DNA of 35,927 bases from Nitrospira sp. (GTDB lineage: Bacteria; Nitrospirota; Thermodesulfovibrionia; Thermodesulfovibrionales; SM23-35): positions 1-35,927 of the forward strand of contig VGWX01000018.1 of assembly GCA_016873615.1 (NCBI GenBank). Direction: 5' to 3'. Both the position numbers and the translations under genes were made by a program. Below are positions 23,592-31,935 of the stretch, piece by piece (position 1 is the stretch's first letter; every line of letters begins with the position of its first letter). The notes beneath the pieces were generated by a model. That model made no database searches. It saw only the letters and a program-made list of their open reading frames with translations, and was not told where the DNA came from.

Positions 23592-24865
23592 AAGCTTTTG
23601 TTATCGGATTAAATCATAATACTGCCGATCTTGATGTGAGGGAGAAGTTTGCATTCAACGGCCCGAAACTCGAGCAGGGGCTTATGGCATTCAGGGAGGT
23701 GCCGGAGGTTGAGGAAGCCATAATACTTTCGACCTGCAACCGCGTAGAACTGTATGCAAACGTTACGGATATAGAGAAGGCATCTGAAGCAATCAAAATA
23801 TTCCTCTCAGACTTTCACAGTATAAACAGGGCATCCCTCGATAAATCTATTTATATATATGATGATATAAACGCGGTCAGGCATATTTTCAGGGTTGCAT
23901 CGAGCCTTGATTCCATGGTGGTTGGCGAGCCTCAGATCCTCGGGCAGATGAAAGACTCATTTGAACTTGCCCTTTCAAAAAAGACCACCGGTTTCCTCCT
24001 GAATAAACTGATGAAAAAGGCGCTCTCTGTTGCCAAGAGGGTGAGGACAGAAACGAGGATAGCCGAGAATGCTGTCTCTATAAGCTTTGCAGCAGTTGAG
24101 CTCGCAAAAAAGATATTCACTGATCTATCAACAAAGGTATTCATGCTTTTGGGAGCCGGCGAGATGGCTGAGCTTGCTGCGCGTCATTTGATAGGAAACG
24201 GCGTTAAAGAGGTTCTTGTATCCAACCGGACACATGAGCGTGCCTGTGATCTGGCAAAGGAGTTCAATGGCAGGCCTGTTAAGTTTGACGATTTTATCCA
24301 TGAAATGGCAAGGACTGATATCGTTATCTGTTCAACCGGAGCCCCCCATTATATTCTGGCGAAAGGTCAGATGCAAAAGGTGTTGAAGGAGAGAAAACAG
24401 AGACAGGTCTTCATTATTGATATCTCTGTGCCGAGAAATATTGATCCCGAAATAAACGACCTGGACAATGTCTATCTGTATAACGTTGATGACCTGCAGG
24501 GAGTTGTTGATTCAAATAAATTTGGGAGGCAGAGAGAGGCAGCTAAGGCAGAGAAGATCGTTGAAGAAGAGCTGGAGACTTTTCAGAAGTGGCTCTTATC
24601 ACTCGACTCTGTCCCCACTATTGTGGCCCTGAGAGAAAAGGCAGAGGAGATCAAAAATGAAGAACTCGATAAGCTGTTTAGCAAGATTCAGGGAATTGAC
24701 GAAAAAGAGAGAGAGGCCATTGAATATATGGCAACCGCTCTTATGAACAAACTTATGCATTCACCCACAGCAGCCCTGAAAGACAGTTCTGAAGATAAGG
24801 ACACCTTAGTGGCAATAATAAGAAAACTCTATGGAATCAATGGAGAAAAGCTTGAAAAAAAATAA
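23588..24865 (+). CDS. hemA: Glutamyl-tRNA reductase
   Basis: 425 aa. It converts Glu-tRNA to glutamate-1-semialdehyde, the first committed step of C5 tetrapyrrole synthesis, with NADPH. The nucleophile is Cys50 in ILSTCNRVELY. GEPQILGQMKDSFELA, the NADPH domain start (LLGAGEMAELAARHL), the ISVPRNIDPEINDLDNVYLYNVDDL block and the C-terminal dimerisation helix are all present. It overlaps ccsA by 4 bp and hemC by 35 bp. Confidence 0.97.
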   Translation: MKAFVIGLNHNTADLDVREKFAFNGPKLEQGLMAFREVPEVEEAIILSTCNRVELYANVTDIEKASEAIKIFLSDFHSINRASLDKSIYIYDDINAVRHIFRVASSLDSMVVGEPQILGQMKDSFELALSKKTTGFLLNKLMKKALSVAKRVRTETRIAENAVSISFAAVELAKKIFTDLSTKVFMLLGAGEMAELAARHLIGNGVKEVLVSNRTHERACDLAKEFNGRPVKFDDFIHEMARTDIVICSTGAPHYILAKGQMQKVLKERKQRQVFIIDISVPRNIDPEINDLDNVYLYNVDDLQGVVDSNKFGRQREAAKAEKIVEEELETFQKWLLSLDSVPTIVALREKAEEIKNEELDKLFSKIQGIDEKEREAIEYMATALMNKLMHSPTAALKDSSEDKDTLVAIIRKLYGINGEKLEKK

Positions 24866-25892
24866 GATCTCTATCGGAACAAGGGGAAGCAAACTCGCGC
24901 TCTGGCAGGCTGAATGGATTCAGGCTGAATTAAAAAAATTGTATCCTGATCTGGAGATCGAACTGGTCAAGATCAAGACTACAGGAGATAAGATACTGGA
25001 TGTGCCCCTCGCACAGGTTGGTGGTAAGGGGCTTTTTGTGAAAGAAATAGAAGAAGCGCTTTTGCGCTATGAGGTGGATATTGCGGTTCATAGCATGAAA
25101 GATGTGCCGACGGAATTTCCTGATAACCTCCATCTTGCAGTTATCTGCAAAAGAGAGGATCCAAGAGATGCCGTTATTGCAAGTGAAAAGTTAAAAGTGA
25201 AAAGTGAAAAAGCGGGGAGGGTGATTACTCAATCAATGATCTATAACCTTCCGCAGGTGGCGAAGATAGGGACAAGCAGCCTGAGACGGTCATGTCAATT
25301 GCTCCATATCAGGCCTGATTTAAAGATCGAACAACTGCGGGGTAACCTCGACACAAGGATGAGGAAACTTGACGAAGGCCAGTTTGATGCTATTATACTT
25401 GCTGCCGCCGGAGTTAAAAGACTCGGGCTGCAGCACAGGCTGACTGAAATACTTCCCTTTGAGATAAGTCTGCCCGCAATAGGTCAGGGCGCTGTTGGTA
25501 TCGAATGCAGGGTTGACGACACATCTGTTAATAAACTTATTGCACCCCTTAATCACCCTGATACATTCATATGCGTTACAGCAGAAAGGGCTTTCCTTAA
25601 AAAGTTGGAAGGAGGATGCCAGGTGCCTATTGCAGCACATGCGAGATTAGAGCACAGGGCACAGGGCAGAGAGCAAGGCAGTGTTCACTCATCATTGCTT
25701 ATCATGGACGGACTTGTTGGTGCAGTCAACGGTGACAGGATTGTTAATGGTCATATTGAGGGTGATCCTGAAAATTCAGAAATGCTTGGCATCAAACTGG
25801 CTGAAGACATCCTGAAACGCGGCGCCCGGGAGATACTCAATGAGGTGTACAGCAGAAATATACCTCCGGTGAATGGAGATATCAGCAGTTAA
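24831..25892 (+). CDS. hemC: Hydroxymethylbilane synthase with two in-frame insertions
   Basis: 353 aa (family usually about 300-315). It polymerises four porphobilinogens to hydroxymethylbilane. ISIGTRGSKLALWQAEW, AVHSMKDVPTEFPDNL, IGTSSLRRSCQLL and LRGNLDTRMRKLDEGQFDAIILA are canonical; Cys263 in GGCQVPIAAHA carries the dipyrromethane cofactor. Two stretches are extra: after KREDPRDAV (ASEKLKVKSEKAGR, nt 25181-25217) and after IAAHARLE (HRAQGREQGSVHSS, nt 25650-25690). Both look like repeat-derived insertions in surface loops. It overlaps hemA; ATG 24840 is an alternative start. Confidence 0.95.
   Translation: MESMEKSLKKNKISIGTRGSKLALWQAEWIQAELKKLYPDLEIELVKIKTTGDKILDVPLAQVGGKGLFVKEIEEALLRYEVDIAVHSMKDVPTEFPDNLHLAVICKREDPRDAVIASEKLKVKSEKAGRVITQSMIYNLPQVAKIGTSSLRRSCQLLHIRPDLKIEQLRGNLDTRMRKLDEGQFDAIILAAAGVKRLGLQHRLTEILPFEISLPAIGQGAVGIECRVDDTSVNKLIAPLNHPDTFICVTAERAFLKKLEGGCQVPIAAHARLEHRAQGREQGSVHSSLLIMDGLVGAVNGDRIVNGHIEGDPENSEMLGIKLAEDILKRGAREILNEVYSRNIPPVNGDISS
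25181..25217 (+). repeat. AAAGTGAAAA repeat inside hemC
   Basis: AAGTGAAAAGTT followed by AAAAGTGAAAAGTGAAAAAG is a tandem purine repeat (unit about AAAGTGA), coding SEKLKVKSEK in frame between two conserved blocks. Porphobilinogen deaminases normally have no such lysine-rich insertion there. Confidence 0.6.
25650..25690 (+). repeat. CACAGGGCA repeat inside hemC
   Basis: GAGCACAGGGCACAGGGCAG and a degenerate continuation (GAGAGCAAGGCAG), unit about CACAGGG, code HRAQGREQG in frame shortly after the cofactor Cys263 block. It is a different low-complexity unit from the one at 25181. Confidence 0.55.
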
Positions 25893-25896
25893 CCTG

Positions 25897-26595
25897 CTAT
25901 CTCTCCATCCTTTCCATCTCCTCGAATTGTTCTTTTCTCTCCTGGCAATCTATACAGTAAATAGCAAATGGAAGGATCTTCAGTCTGCCCTCTTCTATCT
26001 TTTCTCCGCAATCTTCGCATATTCCATAAGTGCCTTCATCCAGCTTCCTCAGGGCTTCATCTATCTTCCGGAGGGTTTCTCCATGTGAGCTCAACTGTTT
26101 TAAACTGATATCTTCAGACAGATCAACGACCGACCAGTCTCCGTCATCAAGGGCTGTATCTACAAGCTGTCTTGTTTCACCTTTTATGTATTTAGATATC
26201 TCTGTCCTGGCTTCCTGGACAATCGCTTCCCTTTTGGCAAGAAGCGTCCTTCTCAGTGCAGCCTTTACTGTGTCTTCAGGTGTAATACTTGCGGCGGATT
26301 TTTTCCGGACCTGTGGCTTAATGCCAATTTTATTTTTCAGAGCTGATTTGGTTCGTGTTTTTGCAGGGGCAATTTTAGCAGCAGTCCGTTTGGGAGTAGT
26401 TGCTTTAGCTTTTTGGGAGGTCTTTGTTTTCGCTTTTATAGTGGCGACCTTCTTTGCAACGGGTTTTTTCGAAGCCGGGGCGCTTTTTTTAGGAAATTTT
26501 GGCTTGCCTTTCAAAGGGGTTTTTCTGTCGGAAGATTTTGCTTTCTTGCCGGCAGGTTTCCTGATGCTTTTTGTTTTTACTTTTTTAGCAGCCAT
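25897..26595 (-). CDS. DksA/TraR-family zinc-finger protein with a Lys/Ala-rich N-terminal tail
   Basis: 232 aa. Residues 1 to about 100 are low-complexity Lys/Ala/Pro (for example PKKSAPASKKPVAKKVATIK), like histone H1-type tails. A coiled-coil region (AALRRTLLAKREAIVQEART through RKIDEALRKLDEGTYG) follows, then the four-Cys zinc finger CEDCG and CIDCQ (CxxC-x17-CxxC). DksA-type proteins bind the RNA polymerase secondary channel; the tail suggests DNA or RNA contact. The last gene of the rpsB operon, it starts 3 bp after the small gene and its stop lies 4 bp from the convergent hemC stop. Confidence 0.9.
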   Translation of the reverse strand: MAAKKVKTKSIRKPAGKKAKSSDRKTPLKGKPKFPKKSAPASKKPVAKKVATIKAKTKTSQKAKATTPKRTAAKIAPAKTRTKSALKNKIGIKPQVRKKSAASITPEDTVKAALRRTLLAKREAIVQEARTEISKYIKGETRQLVDTALDDGDWSVVDLSEDISLKQLSSHGETLRKIDEALRKLDEGTYGICEDCGEKIEEGRLKILPFAIYCIDCQERKEQFEEMERMER

Positions 26596-26598
26596 TAT

Positions 26599-26751
26599 TT
26601 ATGCTTCCTTTTTTTCTTTTTCCTGTGACCTGTCTTCTTCCCTGAAGACCTCAATTATGCTTCTTACTTTTATCCCGGCAGCCTGAAGCGCCTTCTGAAT
26701 GTCTGTCAGCTTTGTATCTGTTGCTTTCACAATAAAATTGCTGTTGGTCAT
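26599..26751 (-). CDS. Small protein between frr and the dksA-like gene (50 aa)
   Basis: I choose the ATG at 26751: it comes one base after the frr stop (TGAGATG), whereas the longer frame to 26799 lies inside frr. The product begins MTNSNFIVKATDTKLTDIQK, then ALQAAGIKVRSIIEVFREE and a Glu/Lys-rich tail. It looks like a compact alpha/beta domain with a coiled tail. No family is recognised; tight packing in a translation operon suggests a real gene. Confidence 0.7.
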   Translation of the reverse strand: MTNSNFIVKATDTKLTDIQKALQAAGIKVRSIIEVFREEDRSQEKEKKEA

Positions 26752-26752
26752 C

Positions 26753-28629
<1,877 letters not shown>

Positions 28630-28633
<4 letters not shown>

Positions 28634-29391
28634 CCTGATACCTCTGCCTCTTCCTGTTGAATTTTTCCCTCTACCTGGAGTTTCTCAGCCTCTTCTGCTG
28701 CGGATTTTGACAAGGTTTCCTTGCCTTCCATAATAGCGTCGGCTATTTTGGAGGTTATAAGTTTTATAGCCCTTATGGCATCGTCGTTTCCGGGAATGAC
28801 ATAATCAATTTCGTCCGGATCACAGTTTGTGTCAACTATTGCAACTATCGGCACGGAGAGCTTTTTTGCTTCGGCAACAGCAATCCTCTCCTTTTTCGGA
28901 TCCACAATGAACAAGGCGCCTGGAAAGCCCGACATGTTCTTGATGCCTGAAAGGTTCTTTTCCAGTTTACCCCTTTCTTTCTCTAAGGCAGAGACCTCTT
29001 TTTTCGGGAGGAGCTCATATGTGCCGTCCTCTTTCATGGCCTCGATCTTCTTGAGCTTTTCTATACTCTTCCTTATTGTCGAAAAATTCGTCAGCATCCC
29101 GCCAAGCCAGCGCTGGTTGACATAAAAAGCGCCGGACCTTTCAGCCTCATCTTTTATGGCGTCCTGAGATTGTTTCTTTGTGCCGACAAATAGCACCGGC
29201 GCCCCTGACAGAGAAACTCTTTTTACAAAATTATACGCCTCCTCAAGACCTTTTACTGTCTTCTGAAGGTCAATGATGTAAATGCCATTTCTCTCACCAA
29301 AGATATATTTCTTCATCTTCGGATGCCATCTTTTCACCTGATGGCCAAAATGTACCCCTGCCTCAAGCAATTCCTTCATCGCTGCTACCAT
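28630..29391 (-). CDS. rpsB: Ribosomal protein S2
   Basis: 253 aa from the ATG at 29391, preceded by AGGAGGAG at the right distance; the frame is open to 29487 but the extra 32 residues are not S2-like. [35 protein letters not shown] is the signature, with [55 protein letters not shown] following. It binds the 30S head-body junction. First gene of rpsB-tsf-pyrH-frr-small-dksA-like. Confidence 0.97.
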
Positions 29392-29592
29392 ATCTTTTTT
29401 CTCCTCCTGTATCTTCCCTCTGTTAACTCGTGGTTTCGCCATCCCGGCGCACAGAGGCAAAATGATGTATTTTCTGAAAGAAAACATGATCTTTCAGGAA
29501 TTGAAGATTAACACAAAAATAGCTTTTTTTGCAAGGGGTTGCGGTACAGGGGATAGGCGGTAAAATCTCAGGATAATATTGCAATTTGTCAA
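29392..29592 (-). promoter_or_regulatory. rpsB leader with promoter candidate and hairpin
   Basis: About 200 bp without a gene. On the minus strand a perfect TTGACA at 29592-29587 could be the -35; the -10 at normal spacing is poor (TGAGAT or GAGATT). Downstream in the leader, CTGAAAGA and TCTTTCAG (29474-29481, 29490-29497) form a perfect 8-bp stem with an 8-nt loop, about 85 nt before the rpsB start. It might be an S2 autoregulatory element or a processing site. No tRNA or known riboswitch was seen. Confidence 0.4.
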
Positions 29593-29639
29593 TAAACCCT
29601 CTAATATTAATCATTTAGTAAACATCAAGGGGGAAATTT

Positions 29640-29758
29640 GGCGAGAAAATCGAAAACGAAACACGGACACATGCCGTTCCTTTTGTCTCGTCTCATACGA
29701 CACCTCAAAACCCAAACCCAAAAGATACGACTACGATCCATACATTTGAAGTAACTAT
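29640..29758 (+). pseudogene. Decayed 3' tail of an adenine DNA methyltransferase gene
   Basis: In frame with the T of 29643, translation gives a run ending SYDTSKPKPKRYDYDPYI before a stop near 29750. This resembles the conserved tail of restriction-associated adenine methyltransferases that continues toward a TSFEVPTVSL-like block. Here a different frame immediately downstream gives THTFEV-like residues, as if the intervening part were deleted. Another frame gives HGHMPFLL just before it, so a frameshift is also likely. The next fragment is a helicase N-terminus, the usual neighbour of such genes. The identification rests on memory of the family. Confidence 0.4.
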
Positions 29759-29969
29759 ATGGCATTAACACCTTACCACGCCAAATACTTTGCATACGAA
29801 CTTACACGCCAGTATTCATCCGACAGCCTGCAAAAACTTGTTGCTTCTTTATCAGGCGCAGGATGAGGTGGACGTAAGAAAGGAAAATCTGATTAATGAG
29901 ATAGAGTCGAGGATGAAGCAAAAGACAGAAACTAATGAGTTGTTTACTATACAATGGAAGGTAGTTTAG
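29759..29969 (+). pseudogene. SNF2-type (DEAD/DEAH) helicase gene reduced to its two ends
   Basis: An ATG at 29759 opens MALTPYHAKYFAYELT, then SDSLQKLVASLSGA, and stops at 29864. This is the typical N-terminus of large SNF2-family helicases of restriction/defence islands (upstream of their DLNPHQ block). From 29859, in another frame, comes QDEVDVRKENLINEIESRM and a final ELFTIQWKVV ending at 29969, the typical C-terminus of the same proteins. The whole ATPase core (about 900 residues) is missing, so an internal deletion joined the two ends out of frame. Confidence 0.65.
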
Positions 29970-29982
29970 AAAGGGAGGAAGT

Positions 29983-30099
29983 ATGCAAAGTCTTGGCGAC
30001 CATTTTGTTGACGTCAACAAAATGCTTATTCTCGGTTCCGTAGCTGGAGAAATAGAATATTGTCAACTACCGTTTGAGATATATAAGAGGAAGAATTAG
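29983..30099 (+). CDS. Small reading frame (38 aa), possibly a DinD-like remnant
   Basis: A good AGGGAGGA site precedes ATG 29983, and the frame stops 2 nt before the next gene's ATG, so it could act as a coupling leader peptide. The product begins MQSLGDHFVDVNKMLILGS and continues AGEIEYCQL. HFxDVxKM and GSxAxxEIE recall the DNA-damage-inducible DinD/Bro-N region, but the rest does not follow. It may be a frameshifted scrap. A perfect palindrome lies within it. Confidence 0.35.
   Translation: MQSLGDHFVDVNKMLILGSVAGEIEYCQLPFEIYKRKN
30001..30024. promoter_or_regulatory. Perfect 24-bp palindrome, operator candidate
   Basis: The half CATTTTGTTGAC (30001-30012) is followed directly by its exact reverse complement GTCAACAAAATG (30013-30024), with no spacer. 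It lies 78 bp upstream of the AlbA_2-type gene. Perfect loopless symmetry is typical of a dimeric repressor site rather than an RNA terminator; no T-run follows. Confidence 0.6.
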
Positions 30100-30101
30100 C
30101 A

Positions 30102-31586
30102 ATGACGGATATGGAAATCCTACAATTATTTTTAGATGCACAGGAATGGCAGCTCTTTGAATGCAAAAGAGCCGCAATACAACCTGCTAAACTTTTAGAA
30201 ACAGTAGTTGCATTTGCCAATACCGATGGCGGTTTTCTTGTTGTAGGACTGGAGGATCCAACAAAAGCGCAAGGGGAAAAGAGACTCGTCGGAATCAGTG
30301 AAAATCTTAGCAATGTTTCAGATTTTTTAAAATTAATCGAAAAAGAAATTGACCCTCCGTTAGTGTTATGGAATAAGTTTGAATTAGATATTACTAATAT
30401 CAATAAAGCTCAAGATAAACTATTAACAGTAAACATCAAAAAGAGCAACGATTTGCATTCCTTAAAAAAAGGCGATACCTTTGTTCGACGTGGACACCAA
30501 AATATAAAAATCGGCTCATCAGAAATCATGAGGCTTAAATATGAAAAAGGAGCGATAAAATTTGAAAGTGAACTTTCGGGGGAAAAATTACTTGAAGACC
30601 TTGATATAGATTTACTTGTCACCTACAAAAGGGATACGCAAAGCGAAGGACTGGATAACTGGCAGTTTTTAAAAGACAATGGTTTAGCGGCAAGACTCAA
30701 TGGAAGTTATGAACTTACAAAAGCAGGAATCTTGCTTTTTGGAAGAAACCCTTCAGTCAGTCTTGGTAGCAAATGCGGTATTAAAATCTCTCATTATTAT
30801 GGAACAAAGCCTTCATATTCTGGTCAGCCTAATTTTGTCAGGCGGCCATTTACAATTGAGGGGCCGCTTTTACATCAAATAGAGAAATGCCTCGAATACT
30901 TTCGGAATGTTGTAACAAGCTCTCCTCCAAAATTAAGCGGAGCCTCTTTCAAACCCTCTTTTCTGATACCTGAATGGGCATTTCAGGAAGCTGTTACAAA
31001 CGCTGTTATTCACAGAAATTATTTTGTGCAGGATGACATTCAAGTCAGATTTTTTGATGACCGCGTAGAAATTGAAAGTCCGGGCAGTTTTCCGGGGCAT
31101 ATAACCATAAGCAATATCAGATCGGAAAGATTTGCAAGAAATCCCCTTATCCTGCGCACATTAAACCGATTTAAGTCAGCCCCAAATCTTGATATAGGAG
31201 AAGGTGTCGACCGTATGTTTAAGGTGATGATGGAACATAACCTCTATGAACCGTTATATTTCCCGCCATACATAAGACCAAATTCTGTGCTGCTGTTCCT
31301 TTTAAATTTACAGAGAATAGAATACTGGGATACAGTCAGCAAATATTTAGATGAACATTATTCAATTACCAATAATAAAGCAAGGGAGATTACTGGTGTT
31401 AATGATACCATCAAGATGTCCAGATTATTAAAACTATGGGCTATCAAGGGCTTACTTGAAAAAATCGAAAAGGGTTTCAAAGGTCATGTCTATTATAAGA
31501 AGGTGGGCGTTGATATCCCTAATAAATTTGATAAGGCATTTGCAGGGGGGGGTGAAAATGGAACCAAGGGTTCCTTATTTCCATAA
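30102..31586 (+). CDS. AlbA_2 domain, RecG-like ATP-binding regulator
   Basis: 494 aa. The N-terminal Schlafen/AlbA_2 domain has EWQLFECKRAAIQPAKLLETVVAFANTDGGFLVVGLED (about residues 15-52). The C-terminal GHKL-like ATP-binding part has FQEAVTNAVIHRNYFVQDDIQVRFFDDRVEIESPG (about 298-332) and GEGVDRMFKVMMEH. Such proteins (COG2865 type) are common in defence islands; they are proposed regulators or nucleases, with no settled function. AGAGGAAG precedes ATG 30102. A G8 run at 31545-31552 near the 3' end would shift the last 12 residues to a longer alternative tail if one base changed. Confidence 0.85.
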   Translation: MTDMEILQLFLDAQEWQLFECKRAAIQPAKLLETVVAFANTDGGFLVVGLEDPTKAQGEKRLVGISENLSNVSDFLKLIEKEIDPPLVLWNKFELDITNINKAQDKLLTVNIKKSNDLHSLKKGDTFVRRGHQNIKIGSSEIMRLKYEKGAIKFESELSGEKLLEDLDIDLLVTYKRDTQSEGLDNWQFLKDNGLAARLNGSYELTKAGILLFGRNPSVSLGSKCGIKISHYYGTKPSYSGQPNFVRRPFTIEGPLLHQIEKCLEYFRNVVTSSPPKLSGASFKPSFLIPEWAFQEAVTNAVIHRNYFVQDDIQVRFFDDRVEIESPGSFPGHITISNIRSERFARNPLILRTLNRFKSAPNLDIGEGVDRMFKVMMEHNLYEPLYFPPYIRPNSVLLFLLNLQRIEYWDTVSKYLDEHYSITNNKAREITGVNDTIKMSRLLKLWAIKGLLEKIEKGFKGHVYYKKVGVDIPNKFDKAFAGGGENGTKGSLFP

Positions 31587-31935
31587 TAACTTCAATGGGT
31601 TAAGAGAATGTCCCATTTGCATATACGGCAAATTGCCCTAACAGCTATGTTTATTTACCAAAGGTGAGAGCAAATAAAATAATAAACCTTATTTTATGGG
31701 AAGTTTGGCTGAGTTTATTTTCCTGCAGGGTGGTTTTGAAAGAAAAGGCAACAAAAAGCGTATCGGCCCCGACAAAGGCGGGTATTGGGAAATTTTGTAT
31801 GGCTAAACCGCAGCGTCTTGAAGTCCATGGATAGGCGAGTAGAAAAAGCAGGGCTGTGAGCAGATGAGAATTATTTAAAACGATAATATTCTATAATTAT
31901 CACAATTTGTTATCTGCTTTAAGAAGGGGAAATAG
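31587..31935 (+). other. Intergenic stretch before the methyltransferase
   Basis: 349 bp with no supported gene. A 36-aa frame at 31696-31806 (starts MGSLAEFIFLQGG) has no ribosome site and no recognised family; it may be a fragment. A perfect TATAAT at 31892-31897 is the likely -10 for the methyltransferase gene, with no good -35. AGAAGGGG at 31921-31928 is the ribosome site. Confidence 0.5.

Noticed and set aside
26030-26686. 218-codon plus-strand frame opposite the dksA-like gene
   Set aside because: It is produced by the reverse complement of the Lys/Ala codons and has no independent support.
30001-30024. Palindrome as an intrinsic terminator
   Set aside because: It has no loop and no following T-run, so an operator is more likely.
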